DNA of 64,000 nucleotides, taken from positions 335,900,409 through 335,964,408 of the forward strand of contig CM022299.1 in assembly GCA_011799875.1 (NCBI GenBank), given 5' to 3'. The position numbers and the translations under genes were made by a program. The stretch is from Thinopyrum elongatum. Taxonomy: Eukaryota; Streptophyta; Magnoliopsida; Poales; Poaceae. The notes beneath the pieces were generated by a model. It did not search any database. It worked only from the letters and a program-made list of their open reading frames with translations, and had not been told where the DNA came from. This document shows positions 21,812-33,039 of this stretch, one piece after another. How positions within the stretch are numbered: position 1 is the first letter of the stretch; each line of letters opens with the position of its first letter.

Positions 21812-24800
21812 TGTAGCAACCTGACCCAAAAGGATAGAAGTCTCTGTGCTTACTGTGCTATTCCCTAGATCAGTAGCTAGCACACTGTACCCGATGAGAT
21901 AACAGAGTTCAATCACACACTTTATTACCTTGATAATCCTCAAATAGAGTATTTATTACATAAACAAGGCTAAAGGCCACCTATAGCGATCACTGCAGAA
22001 GCATAGAAGAATGATGATTCCATCCAATTCCACTAGAAAAAACCTAGTGCAGAACAACGACATATCATACCTTTACTCTTCGTCGGAAAAACAATTCTGC
22101 AACATGAAACATTGCAGTCATATAGGACAATACATTGAATGTATTGCCAAGTCGCATCCAAGGTATTAAAACAGACCTGTCATCTATATGCAAGGACATT
22201 TCAGGTGGAAAGCTCTAAGTTTTATTTTGCATAAAGCCAATTTTGTCTTACTTCTACTCCCTAATCAAGTTTTATTTCATTTTAGTTTACCTATTGTGGA
22301 ATTGGATCGCCTCCAACTTAACCCACCTATGAGAGCCTCCGAGGATCATAGGTTCCCAATTGCTACCAAGAGAGCCCCCGGGGATCATGGTTTAATTATA
22401 CTCAGATCATACTAATAGTTTGAGATGAGAAGATCTTCCAGAGGTTTCAAGTCCAGTTGCTAAAAGTTGTCCATAACCGGGGATACGACTAATTGATTAG
22501 TTTTACACTCTGCAGAGGTTTGAGCACTTTTCCCTAGAAGAGTCTATCACCTCCTTTGTAGCTCATCACACTCGGGGTATGTGAGCTAGAAGACTGAGAC
22601 AATGTCTTTCAGAGAGCTTCCCTTAACCCTAGTAGTGCCCATCCCAACTATAACCCACTACCTCTCATAGCACTACCTGGCAAGAGTCATCACACTGATC
22701 AACCTAGCAAAGCCCATAATAGCTTGTGGCTGCACATGGAAGCTACTTGATTTTGAAACTTGTCCAACCTTTTTGAACATGGGCGGAATTTCCCCACCCT
22801 TCCTGCGTAATGTAGAGCCTCCCGGAGGATACATACATGTCGACTGGTCCCGACAACCATTTCACCCAGATGATTGATTAATTAAGAATTGTTATTGCAG
22901 AGCCACCGGGGAATACATTACATGCAAGTTGTTAATGTAGTCATTGCTTAAGTTCTCTCACAACTTTCATGAATCACACGGATACCCAATCCACAGCTAC
23001 CATAGCAAGGCTAAGCAATAACTACAATATAACCATACCCAAAAGGCGAAAAAGATTATCAGGATCAGACTAAATATATGGCTATCCTATCTGGGTTCAG
23101 CATAGCATATTGCTCCTAGACATGCATACTATAAAAATGCAGAATTGGTATAATCAAAAGTGCAACTTGCCTATTAGGTTTGATGAAGTCCTTCGCACTC
23201 AAAAATCTCAACAATTCTACTCTTGGCAGTCCATACAATCTATCGTAAACAAACAAGGGCACACAAATAAACAATCAAAGATCCAAAACAAGGGGCAAAG
23301 AAAGATCGATAAAACTCCAAAAAGATCCAATTAAAGCTTCTGGACAGAAACATATTTTTAATAGTAGATAATTTATGTGATTAATGGTTCCAATAGAAAG
23401 TAGATGTCAAGAGCTTCAATTAGAAGAAAGAATCGCATAAAACGGAATTGTAGATTAAAAGTTTTAGCCTAATGAAATTTAAATTTGAATGTGGTCAAAT
23501 TCAAACTTAAAGGATTCAAAAATATTATTTGATGGGTCTACTGGATAGATGGGATCAATATGAACCAGTAGGAAAAAGAATTAACTAAATTGGAATTATA
23601 GATCTAAAGATATACTAAAAACAAATTTGGGAAGAAATCTGAAAACTCTGCCATGGGAGCGTTTTCTGAAAAATGTTAAATTGTGTCCGCTGCAGCGAGA
23701 AGTGCCATGTGGCATGGTATGATAGGTCGTGGGGCATCCGCTGCGGGGCCGAGCGGCGGCTGGCCGAATCTTAAGAAAAAGTTGAGCGGCCATGGCTAAA
23801 TAAAATAAAAATGGTCGGTTGTTCTAACTAAACCGCAAGAAAACAGAAATAGAACTAGATACCTATTAGTTTCATATTAGATATAATCTAAAGTGTGGTT
23901 GAAAGATCATATGGACGGGGTTGCACCGATGAGTTACCGCGGTGGGGAAGACAAAGACGACGACGAGGGTGGCTCGGGCATCGGCGGCAAGGGCACTCCC
24001 GTGATCATGGGCATCGGATGAGTGGCCGAGGGGGTATCGGTGGTGGTGTCAGCGGCCGTTGGGGATGTCGAAGACAAGCGGGATGAGCTCGAAGAAGCTC
24101 TGGTGCACTGTGCGCTCCGGCGAGAGCGGACGAGCTCTGATTCGTCGTTGTGATGGAAGAAGAGGGGCGAGACCTTGTCAAATAGATGCGCGGAGTCAAG
24201 AGAAGTCGAAAGACAGATGAAGGAGTCTCAGGAGGCTCATCGAGGACGGAATTCCGCTGGCGAAGGCGCTCAGTGGCGGAGAATGGTTTCGAGTGTGCGG
24301 CGGATGTGGGGCGTTTCTGGCGTCGTGGTTTGAGGAAAAAGAGAAGCCAGGGTCTGGCGTATTTATATGGCGAAGTGTTGGGCGAGGGGGCGGCTCGGGA
24401 TAGAGTCCTGATTGGAATTTGAAAGGGGGCAGCGACGGCTTGGGCGAGCTGGACTCCAGCTTGACTTGAGGAAGAAGAAGCTAGGCAGCGGGACCCGCAT
24501 GGTAGTGACCGCGAGGGAGAGAGAGGGAAGGCGTGGTGTACCGCTTCGGCGAGCTGCGCCATGGGCCATGAGCACGGGTCGGTTGAGCGGTGGCCGCTCG
24601 GCCTGGGCGCGGTTTAGCTGATTTTAATATTATTATTTTTAAAACAGAGAACTTTTAGGGCTAAAATAAAATATCAAATGGACTCTAAAAAATTTCCAGA
24701 AATATTCACAAAAATACGTCTATAAATCTGGACTTAGGTGAACTATTTCCTGGCCTAAAGTGTAACTTTTGAATATATATATATATTTGCAAATGATTTA

Positions 24801-25096
24801 ATTTAAGCATTATAAATGATTCTCAAATAACTTTAAAATTCCAAATAATATCCAAATACTTTTCCAACTCACTTTTATACTAAATAAGTCATTTTATCTT
24901 CTCTCATGAATTTTCTTTCTTGAGTGAAAATGATCTGGAATATCAAAATAAAACCCAAATGAATATTTGGGGAAGTCCTTTTATTCCCTCTCATTAGAAT
25001 ATTTCATGAACTCCAAAATTTTAAATATGCATAGAAATCAGAATTCAAAAGAATGATCCTATTAACATTCCAAATTTGAAAATTTGGGATGTTACA
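21812..25096 (-). repeat. 5' LTR of the minus-strand Gypsy element (3,285 bp)
   Basis: The start TGTAACATCCCAAATTTTC lies at 25096 and the end at 21812 (GGTTGCTACA), giving short inverted ends TGTA-CA. The end is fixed by the primer-binding site three bases further in. The 23850-25096 part aligns with the pieces at 9796-10335, 12155-12288 and 19310-19892. The remaining 2 kb has no second copy in the window because the other LTR is truncated. Confidence 0.75.
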
Positions 25097-25420
25097 CTGG
25101 CATACCTGGTACAGGAAACAACTAGAACCGTCGCAAATCTGGATGAGTGCTGCCTTCTGCTGTCCAACAAGAAATTGTCCCTTCAGTGGAAAGGGAGTGT
25201 GCTCCATGTCTATGCCGACGAAGACCAGTTCATGTGCTCGCATGTACTGCTCGGTCTATTGTTTGAACATGTCGACGACGCTGATCTCGTTGTTGTAGAC
25301 GGTGCGATGGTGCGGCTGCCATGGAGTTCCATGCAGTGTTTGTCAGTGAACGGGGCTAGTAAGCCTGGTGACACCATCCTATCACTGACGAGGTTGCCGA
25401 AAGATCCAACACGAGACATG
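25097..25420 (-). pseudogene. Werner-type 3'-5' exonuclease gene, first-exon fragment
   Basis: The minus frame ending at 25106 encodes HELVFVGIDMEHTPFP and then KAALIQICDGSSCFLYQ, the first (ExoI) motif of DEDD-family exonucleases like the WRN exonuclease domain, with the D-x-E metal-binding pair in GIDMEHT. The exon appears to end in CAG at 25106-25108 followed by GTATG, a good splice donor, but only nine intron bases remain before the Gypsy LTR starts at 25096. Upstream, the natural frame breaks near 25240 (another frame reads VQTIDRAVHAST and stops). The rest of the gene is absent from this side. This family removes nucleotides from 3' ends; here it cannot be active. Similarity to the piece at 26047-26646 suggests a tandem pair. 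Confidence 0.7.
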
Positions 25421-26046
25421 GTGCTTGTGATAGAGAGATGCGCAGAGAGATTGAGAGTGGAATGGGGAAGGTAATGTGTTGGTTTGTATTGGAGAGGGGA
25501 TTTGGCAACCGCTTAAATCGTGGTGGGAGACTAGGAGGCCGCTGAAGTAGTTTGAAATACGGGCATATGAAGCATGCATCGTGTAGCCACGATCAGACAG
25601 TGCCCCTTTCATACGAGGCAGACGAGGAGGCACATGAAGACGTGACTGTGCACTGCTCTTTCTTTTAACACACGAAGACATGACCGTGCATTTCTTTTTT
25701 CAACATGCAAAGACTATGAAAGTGCTCTTAGTGTTTCCGAAATGGAATACCAAAATTTTTGAAAGCGCTCATATAGTTTCCGAAATCTGGTCATGAATTT
25801 TATGAAGGCCCTTACAAATATTTTTGAAAATGTTCACACTATTCACGAAGAGCATTTACAGAAAGTTAAGAAGGAATTTTACATAAGCACCATGCATTTG
25901 TGCATCACCACACCACTTTGTTCTACGTAAATAAGTAATACAATAACAAACGACATCTTTGACCTACTACAATCATAGTTAGAAGATATGTTCGCTCAAT
26001 CTAAAGTAACATACTAGTTGAATGTAGACATCCAAGATCTAACAAT
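25421..26046. other. Spacer between the two exonuclease gene pieces
   Basis: No gene is seen. It would hold the 3' flank of the upstream piece and the 5' flank of the downstream one. GACATGACCGTGCA-like phrases are repeated near 25640 and 25680. Confidence 0.4.
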
Positions 26047-26646
26047 TCACCTCCCGTAGTTTCCCTTCCGGCGCTTCGAGCCGCTCGATGGTCCCTTGTA
26101 TGTGTTCTTACGGGGGCGGAGCCATTCCCTCAATGGTGGTTGGAGAAGGTGACGTAGCCCGTCCTTAATGATTAGGATCCTATGGTACAACTCGTAGCTA
26201 ACGTACCCGTCTTTTGCTGCATACTCAAGGTCCAACTGGGAAAGCGACTTCCATTGCCCATACTGGTGCTTGTCCCTTGGGAATGATTTCTTCATGTTCT
26301 TATACGAGGGGTCGATGATGGCCGATGTAAGGTCACCCAGGGAGTCCCTTTATCCTACACCTTTGATACATAACTTCTTTTGGATGTCGATGTGGTGCTT
26401 GTCTGGAATCATGATCCATTCATGGGGAAGCATGATCTTGTCGCCCATGATGTCCACACTAGCGAAAGTTATCGCTTTGCGTTGTAGGAATTGAACCAAA
26501 GCGTAGCACCACTCGGACCTGCAGTAGTGGTACACAAGGACATGCTCACGCATTGCGAGATGCACAACAACGACCCCTTGTCGTTTGTAACTGCTCCAAC
26601 GAGTGTACTCGAGGTCGAGGCCCACAAGCATGTTCTTATCCGCCAA
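26047..26646 (-). pseudogene. Werner-type 3'-5' exonuclease domain gene with one premature stop
   Basis: The minus strand encodes about 199 residues in a single frame, broken only by a TAA at 26350-26352. The ExoI motif is LVGLDLEYT (D-x-E), the ExoII region is FASVDIMGDKIMLP, and ExoIII is LEYAAKDGYVSYEL (Y-x3-D), so all four DEDDy metal-binding residues appear present. The C-terminus is basic (GSKRRKGNYGR), perhaps a nuclear signal. The 5' end is lost: the frame is open only from about 26652, where the LTR at 26653 begins. The protein would be a 3'-5' nuclease of the RNase H fold. The rest of the frame is intact, so the stop may be recent. Two plant WRN-exonuclease-like genes in tandem, this one upstream, is the simplest reading. 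Confidence 0.78.
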
Positions 26647-26652
26647 GAGCCA

Positions 26653-27770
26653 TTATAAGCCACAAGTATAGAGGATAACAATAGTTTTTGAGGGTAGAGT
26701 ATTCAACCCAAATTTATTGATTCGACACAAGGGGAGCCAAAGAATATTTGCAAGTATTAGCAATTGAGTTGTCAATTCAACCACACCTGGAGAACTAAAT
26801 ATTTGCAGTAGAGTGATCGGTATCACAGTAATATGATAGTTTCATAGTAGTTGTAACGGTAGCAATAGTAACGGTAACAACAGTAGCAGTAGTTTTGTAG
26901 CGATTGTGACGGCAGCAGCAACAGTAGTAACTTAGCAAAGACCAATATGTGAAAAGAACGTAGGCATTGGATCGGTGATGGATAATTATGTGGGATAACA
27001 TTCATCATGTAACAGTTATAACCTAGAGCGACACAGAACTAGCTCCAATTCATCAATGTAATGTAGGCATGTATTCTGTATATAGTCATACGTGCTTGCG
27101 ATAAGAACTTGCATGACATCTTTTGTCCTACCCTCCCGTGGTAGCGAGGTCCATAAGGAAACTAAGGGATATTAACGCCTCCTTTTAATAGAAAACCAAA
27201 ACAAAGCATTAACACATAGTGAATACATGAACTCCTCAAACTACGGTAATCACCAGAAAGAATCCCAATTATTGTCACCTTGGGGTATGCGGATCATAAC
27301 ACGTAATAGGTGTGTACAATTTGCATGATAGGATCAAGAACACAAATATATTCGTGAAAACATAAAGGGTTCAGATCTGAAATCACGGCACTTGGGCCTT
27401 AGTGACAAGCATTAAGCATAGCAAAGTCATAACAACATCAATCTCAGAACATAGTGGATACTAGGGATCAAGCCCTAACAAAACTAACTCGACTACATGA
27501 TAAATCTCATCCAACCCATCACCGTCCAGCAAACCTACAAAAGAATTACTCACTCCCGGCGGTGAGCATCATGAAATTGGTGATGGAGGAAGACTGATGG
27601 TGACGACGGCATCGAATCCCCCTCTCCGGAGCCTAGAACGGACTCCAGATTAGTCCTCCCGATGAAGAACAGGAGGTGGCGGCGGCTCCGTATCATAAAA
27701 CGCAATGACTCCTTCTTTCTAAAAAATTTCTTGGCGAATAGGTACTTATGGAGTTGGAGTTAGGGTTGCG
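26653..27770 (-). repeat. LTR of a minus-strand LTR retrotransposon, 3' portion
   Basis: The reverse complement aligns with 56680-57789 of the LTR at 56367, including GACATCTTTTGTCCTACCCTC and GGGATATTAA-type landmarks, and ends CTTGTGGCTTATAA where the intact LTR has ..GGGTTATCA. It is interrupted at 27770 by the CACTA element and resumes at 55361. Together the two parts give about 1.4 kb, equal to the 1,423-bp LTR at 56367. Confidence 0.85.
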
Positions 27771-27784
27771 CACTACAAAAAAAA
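27771..27784 (+). repeat. CACTA terminal inverted repeat, left
   Basis: CACTACAAAAAAAA, the inverse of 55347-55360. Confidence 0.93.
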
Positions 27785-28129
27785 GACACATCCGTGACAT
27801 TTTGGCCCGAACGAAAAAAAATTATGTCATGCTTATGAAACTTCTATGACGATAATTGTGACAAAACCACGTATCATCATAGATGTGGTGGGCTCCTAAT
27901 TCTATGACAAAAAATCATGACAGAAAATGGGCTTTTCATCCTGGGTGGGCCGGGGACGCACCTGCATGACATTCTTTGGGCCGTCCATGACGGAAAAAAT
28001 CGTGGTAGATGAGAGGGCGAGGAAAATTTTGGGGAGTTCCCGGTTACAGTGGGTGGTCGGGGCCGAGCGATGCACGGAGGTTTGCGCGTTTCTCTCATAC
28101 ACGTACACGCGTGTGTGCGAGGCGTTGGG

Positions 28130-28260
28130 CTCTAACTGAACCCGAGCGAGGCATTAAATTACTGAACCCGAGCGATTGCACTAGCTATGCGCGTTACTAA
28201 ACCCGAGCGATCGATCCCTTGGGTGTTAACTGAACCCGAGCGATTCCTTCGCTACTGCTG
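28130..28260. repeat. Short subterminal repeats containing CTGAACCCGAGCGA
   Basis: The phrase (A)CT(G/A)AACCCGAGCGA occurs about four times in 130 bases, followed by the GATGAACAG array. Typical of CACTA subterminal regions. Confidence 0.7.
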
Positions 28261-28291
28261 CTAACTGAAGCTGATCAAACCTGCTGCCTCT

Positions 28292-28950
28292 TGATGAACA
28301 GTGACTGTTGTTGGGGGTTGGATGAACAGTTCCCGGTGGGGGTTGGATGAACAGGACCCCATGGTAGTAGTAGGCCGTTGCCGCTGGATGAACAGGACCC
28401 CGATCGAGGAGGCCGCCACACCCGAACCGGTTGGGGGTGGATGAACAGAACCCCGTGGAGGGATGGTTGAACAGTAGCCAATGGAGGCCGGATGAACAGT
28501 GGCTGGTGGAGGCAGGAGGAAGACGCGGGTGGATGAACAGTAGCAGGTGGAGGCTGGAAGAAGCCGATGGTGGATGAACAGTAGCCCATGGAGGCTGGAG
28601 TGAGGCAGTAGACGGTGGATGAATAGTAGACCGTGGAGTAACGTTTTGCAGTACGCCACACCCCTCCCGATCAACAGCACCCCGTTTCGATCATAGGAGC
28701 TCGAAGACAAGTCCGTTTCCTCCATTTTGCGGTACGCCAAACCCTTCCCGATGAACAGGACCCCGTTTCGACCATACACGGTCGAACAGAAGGCCGTTTC
28801 CTCCGTTCTGCGGTATGCCAGACCTTGTTTCGGCTGTTCCGTCCAAGCCGGTAGGCTCCCGATGAACACGACGCATTCCGTTGCCTCCCGATGAACACGA
28901 CGCAGTTTCTCCGTTCCGACCTAGCCGGTTGGCTACCGATGAACAGGGCG
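28292..28950. repeat. GATGAACAG subterminal repeat array
   Basis: GATGAACA(G/C) is seen at 28293, 28321, 28346, 28387, 28440, 28491, 28532, 28573, 28750, 28861, 28890 and 28938, with near copies near 28465 and 28620, spaced 20-180 bases. Open frames on the minus strand here simply reflect the repeats. The likely role is as binding sites for CACTA transposase. Confidence 0.8.
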
Positions 28951-29385
28951 CCGTTGCTGCCGTCCGTTGCCTTTTCATGTACACGTGCCCTGGCCGTACG
29001 TATGCGCGAGTAGGCGTTCGAGACCCCGCCCGTATGTACGTACTTGGCCGTATTTTTTGGCATATGGCTGTACGTACGTGTACACGGTTTAGAAGGGACT
29101 GCCTGAACTGCTACGTCGGGGGCTCTACTATGACACGTGCCGCTGTTTGCTCGGCCACGGTTCATCGTTGCAGAGAGACCGATTGACCAGTATGTACGTA
29201 CACGTTCGCGACCAGACAGACAAAGCTACGTACGCTTTGACCGGGTAGGTCCCAGCCGTCAGGGAGGATAAGGAGGCACTCCCTTTGCGTGCGAAGATAT
29301 AATGTGGGTCCGAGCTGTCAGGGGAAGGAATCATTTTTTTTGCGCATAATAAAGAGGTACTTCCTTGCGTGCGAAGATTTAGCTG

Positions 29386-30440
29386 GCGGGTCCAGCTGTC
29401 AGCCTCACCGTGTACAGTCGTCTTCTGATGGCTGTCGTTCGTTGACAACGTTGACCACGCCGCGCGGAGAGCACCAAGGCAGTGGACGACGGCGAGGCCT
29501 GGTAAGGGAACGATGCGGAGCCGAGGAAGACAAGCAGTGGATGCCCACGCGGAGGGGAGTACGAGGGTTCACTGGTTCCGCTGCGGTGTGAGGTTGCCGT
29601 CGCTGGAGAATAACACGGGGTGTGGGTGAGTAGAGGGAAGGCCTGGCCGGCAGTGGGATTAGGGTGGGGTGGTGAGGCCTGCGCGGCAGCACTGCCGCCC
29701 ACGGGAGGCAGGAGCAGGCGGTCCCGTCGGCGCTGGTTTGGGCGGCTGGACCAAAAAGATCAGAGGTTGAAGAAGCAGCACGGCTGTTGGATTAACATCC
29801 AACGGTCCAGCTGCTAGAATCATTTGTTGACTAAGTTGACAAAGCCCTGCGTACATGTTAGCTTAGTACGCGTCAGCTTAGTAGGCCCACAAGTCAGCGT
29901 AATGAGGAGGCACTTGCTTGTGTGGGTCCCTACTGTCAGCCTCTTCACTTACATCCCTCTTCCGATGGCTATCGTTTGTTGACCATTTTGACCATGTCGC
30001 ACCGAGAGCACCAACGCGGTGGACGGCGGCAAGGCACAGGAAGGGAATGACCCAGAGCCGGCGAAGTCACAACAGTGAATGCCCATGTTGAGGGGAGTAC
30101 GAGTGCTGACTGGTCGGTTGCGGGGTGAGGCTACCGTCGCAGAAAAATAACAGGAGGTGCGGGTGGGTAGAGGGATGGACTGGCCAGCGGTTGGAGTAGG
30201 GTGGGCCGGTGAGGCCTGCGCGACAGCACAGCCGGCCACCGAAGGAGGGAGCAGGCAGTCCCGCTGGCGCTGGTTTGGGAGGCTGGAGAAGGAATCTCAG
30301 AGATTGAAGAAGCACGACGGCGTTTGGACGGACATCCAACAATCACTGCTCTGTGTTGACTAAGTTGACAAAGCCTTACGTACGCGTCAATTTTTTTTAG
30401 GACAGCGTCATCGTCAACCTAGTAGGCCCACAAGTCAGCC
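29386..30440. repeat. Two-copy direct tandem repeat, period about 535 bp
   Basis: Unit 1 (about 29386-29920) and unit 2 (about 29921-30440) share GATGGCT(G/A)TCGTT, GAGAGCACCAA, GAGGGGAGTACGAG, GCGCTGGTTTGGG(C/A)GGCTGGA, TTGACTAAGTTGACAAAGCC and TAGGCCCACAAGTCAGC in order. Long frames on both strands follow from composition; no gene is called. Confidence 0.85.
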
Positions 30441-31226
30441 TCCAAATCTGTGGAAATAGCATATAGCCCATTTGCCATTATTTTTAATAATTTATAGCCC
30501 ATTTGCTAATTCTTAAGGATATTTTGAAGCCCATATTCTTTTTGTAAACATTACAGACCATATTCTGGCCACTGCTAAAAAATTCAACAAAATTTTGCAT
30601 ATTTCGGTGGGGTCCAAATTCTTTTAATCACGAAATTTCGAGTCACATTAAAAATAATTATAAAAATAATTTTATTTCAAATATACAACAAAATTTTCCC
30701 CGCAAAAAAAATAATGAAATTTAAAATCTTGAAATCCTGAAAAAACGAAATTTGAATCTAGTTGCCGGTTTCTGTGTTTTTAAAATTTACAGCCCATTTC
30801 TTACTACTTATAGCCCATTTTCTGGGGAAGCCGAATACATCCCTCATCGTCTTAAAAGATTTGCAGCCCAGCAAGGCTGAGAAAAGCAAGTAGGCCTGGG
30901 TTGGGTATTGTCCAAAACAAAATAGAACTGGGCTAGCCATTTTCAGAAAGAAAAAAGATATCAACTAGGCTCGTCATGTGCTTAAATAAAAGCCTGGGCC
31001 ACGTCTCTACAACTGGGCGAGCAGCTGGGTCCCTATTGTTACAATATTTATCTCTTTAATAAAGGAAATGACAAGCTATTTGCCTTGTTTCAAAGAAAAT
31101 ATGACAGTCACAGCCGAGTTGAAAAGGGCAACAACATCCAACTCAAGCATGCAAATGGTACAAAAGGCCAAGGATTAATTGTTCATGAAATTTAGACAAA
31201 ACCCAGATTGAACATGGCAATAACAT
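30441..31226. other. AT-rich non-coding part of the CACTA interior
   Basis: The repeated phrase TATAGCCCATTT with variants (30470, 30493, near 30790-30820) marks it as part of the transposon. No frame of note. Confidence 0.55.
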
Positions 31227-32968
31227 CTAACCCAACCACTGTTTTTGGCAGTCACAAACAAATGGATCGGTCTGATCCATAAAATCAACATCCTGTGTGA
31301 ATTTTTTTACTGGAACATGACCACAAGTTGTTGTAAATAGAAGCCGCGCTCGTTCAGAAGCCCATTTGTCCACCTGAAACTTCTTTTTTTGCTGTTCAAC
31401 ATATCCGTCCATGAGAAATTTCTTATTGAAAAACTTAAGCCTCATGGACAATAGTAACCTCGCATTCAACAGGAAGAATGTGACAAAGCTTCTGTTTGCC
31501 TGGTTGGATGCATATCCTTCCATCGTTATTGTCCTCAAACGAATGTCATGAGAACTGAGAAAATCCCGGTGCTTATTACGCCACCGATTGGTTATATGTT
31601 TTTCTTCATGTGTAGTGCCTAAGTAGACATGAAGATTGAAAATAGTTAAGGTCTAAAAAAAGAGTATGTCGAATGAGCGACAACTGAACGGTTAATTCTT
31701 ATACAATATATACGGGCTTTCGATGGCTGAATTCAATGTGCATGAAATCATCACCTTTATATAAAAATTCTCCAGACATGGAAAGCATCACAGCAAGCCA
31801 ATAATTGTGTTCAGATCATAACTAAACATTCCGATATATAAGATCTTGACAGAATCCAACACCATTGATAGGCTATCCATGGACGAACATTTCATTGAGC
31901 ATATAACATAATATTAGTACCCAAAGTGTACTCCAAGATGATATAAAACTTATGGCACAAATGAAAAATGCAGCTTATGATTACAAATGTGTAGATGATA
32001 ATATACGGTACCTGAATAAGTGTGGAGCCAAACACCAACTTCTGATAATTAAACGGATCAGGAATTACACCCAAGGTCTCCAGTTTAAGTATAGAGACGA
32101 CAGTTATTTGCGAAGGTATATAACAATAATGAAGGTGCAACCTTTGAAGTGAAGGGGCATCTTCGATGCTGAGCTGCTGTCCTTTAAAACAAATTCCAAT
32201 GCTTTTAAGGTCAGGAGACTTTATTTGGAGACAACTGATAGGGATTTCTATTCCCAAAACAATCAGCAAACGCTCCAGGGCAGGGCAACTGGAGTGGATG
32301 ATGCTGTGCAGTGAGGCCTCCGACAGATAAACCACCACAAGGGAAAGTTTTTTTAGCAGTGGGAGTTGAAGCATTTGTACCAAATCATCTAGTAGATGGC
32401 ACCAGGCGAAGGTGGCGGTGTGGAGAGAGGAGGAAAACCACGAGATGGAGAACGGTGGTGTGGGCACAAATTCTTGGCCTTCGGTTCGTAGTATGTAATT
32501 TTTGTGGTAATGGTAGAACTCAAACTGCTGGAGTTTTTCGAATTCAGGGGATGTCAGCCAAGCGTCCACCGTGCAGGGTATGGACAACAGGTAGCGTGTT
32601 CGGATGCAGAGGCATTGAACGGAGCCCTGGTGGGAGGAGATGATGGCTCTGAGGAGTTCAAAATCATGAACGACACATAGCTGATGACAGTCGAGATTAA
32701 GGGGCGTGGCGCGCCATAGAGGGCACCACCGAGTTGAGAGGACTTGTGTGCGGCAGCAATCATTCGTGGGGAGAAGCGAGATGATGTCCCCAAGGATGTC
32801 ATCCGGGAGATTGCTGATGCGGTCCACCCGAGATTCTACGGGTTCCTCAGATCCGCTTGGGGGGGGGGGCTCGCCGGTTCTCCCCGCGCTGCCAGGTGCG
32901 GGATCTACAACCGGCGTCGCCGCTGGCGGGAGCCTCATCTTCTTGTCACCGGGCCCAGCCGACTCCAT
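31227..32968 (-). pseudogene. F-box/LRR/FBD-type gene inside the CACTA element
   Basis: Exon 1 is taken as 32968-32012: start ATG opens MESAGPGDKKM, then an F-box at about residues 49-90 (DRISNLPDDILGDIISLLP..), then leucine-rich segments (LLKKLSLVVVYLSEASLHSI, CPALERLLIVL). It ends CAG followed by GTACCG. A likely exon 2 (ending 31755) reads MDSLSMVLDSVKIL.. and CFPCLENFYIK but contains TGA at 31788-31790. Exon 3 (about 31618-31227, after CTTAG) reads HDIRLRTITMEGY, FFLLNARLLLSM and DPFVCDC, the FBD-like C-terminus. F-box proteins recruit targets to SCF ubiquitin ligases. Exon phases between 2 and 3 do not fit simply, and with the TGA this supports a pseudogene, though the first 319 codons are intact. 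The open frame extends upstream to 33385, but 32968 gives the usual F-box protein start. Confidence 0.75.
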
Positions 32969-33039
32969 GTTCCTTGCAGGCGTCACGCCGAGCTCACGGG
33001 TTTGAGCAGAGTAGCGAGAGACGAGCCTAGTGGCAGTGC

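Larger units (their letters stand above)
9796..25096 (-). mobile_element. Minus-strand Gypsy LTR retrotransposon with nested insertions
   Basis: Read on the minus strand, the 5' LTR runs from 25096 (TGTAACATCCC) to 21812 (..GTTGCTACA), the interior from 21811 to 19893, and the 3' LTR from 19892 leftward. The 3' LTR is interrupted by a solo LTR (10336-12149) and by a complete LTR element (12289-19304), and is truncated near 9796. Removing the inserts leaves about 6.5 kb. The interior has only a gag-related region (about 1.9 kb in all), so this is a non-autonomous or deleted Gypsy-type element. At its right side it sits 9 bases inside an intron of an exonuclease gene fragment. Confidence 0.85.

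Noticed and set aside
25076..25474. 132-codon plus-strand frame over the exonuclease fragment
   Set aside because: It is antisense to the recognisable exonuclease motifs on the minus strand and begins inside the Gypsy LTR.
28261..28869. 202-codon minus-strand frame
   Set aside because: Translation of the GATGAACAG repeat array; composition-driven, no domain.
28292..28950. CRISPR-like appearance of regularly repeated GATGAACAG
   Set aside because: Repeats are short, unevenly spaced and located at a CACTA transposon end in a plant genome.
29959..30363. Possible duplicated small protein on the minus strand in the 535-bp repeats
   Set aside because: The frame is conserved only as far as the DNA duplication itself predicts; no start, splice or domain support.
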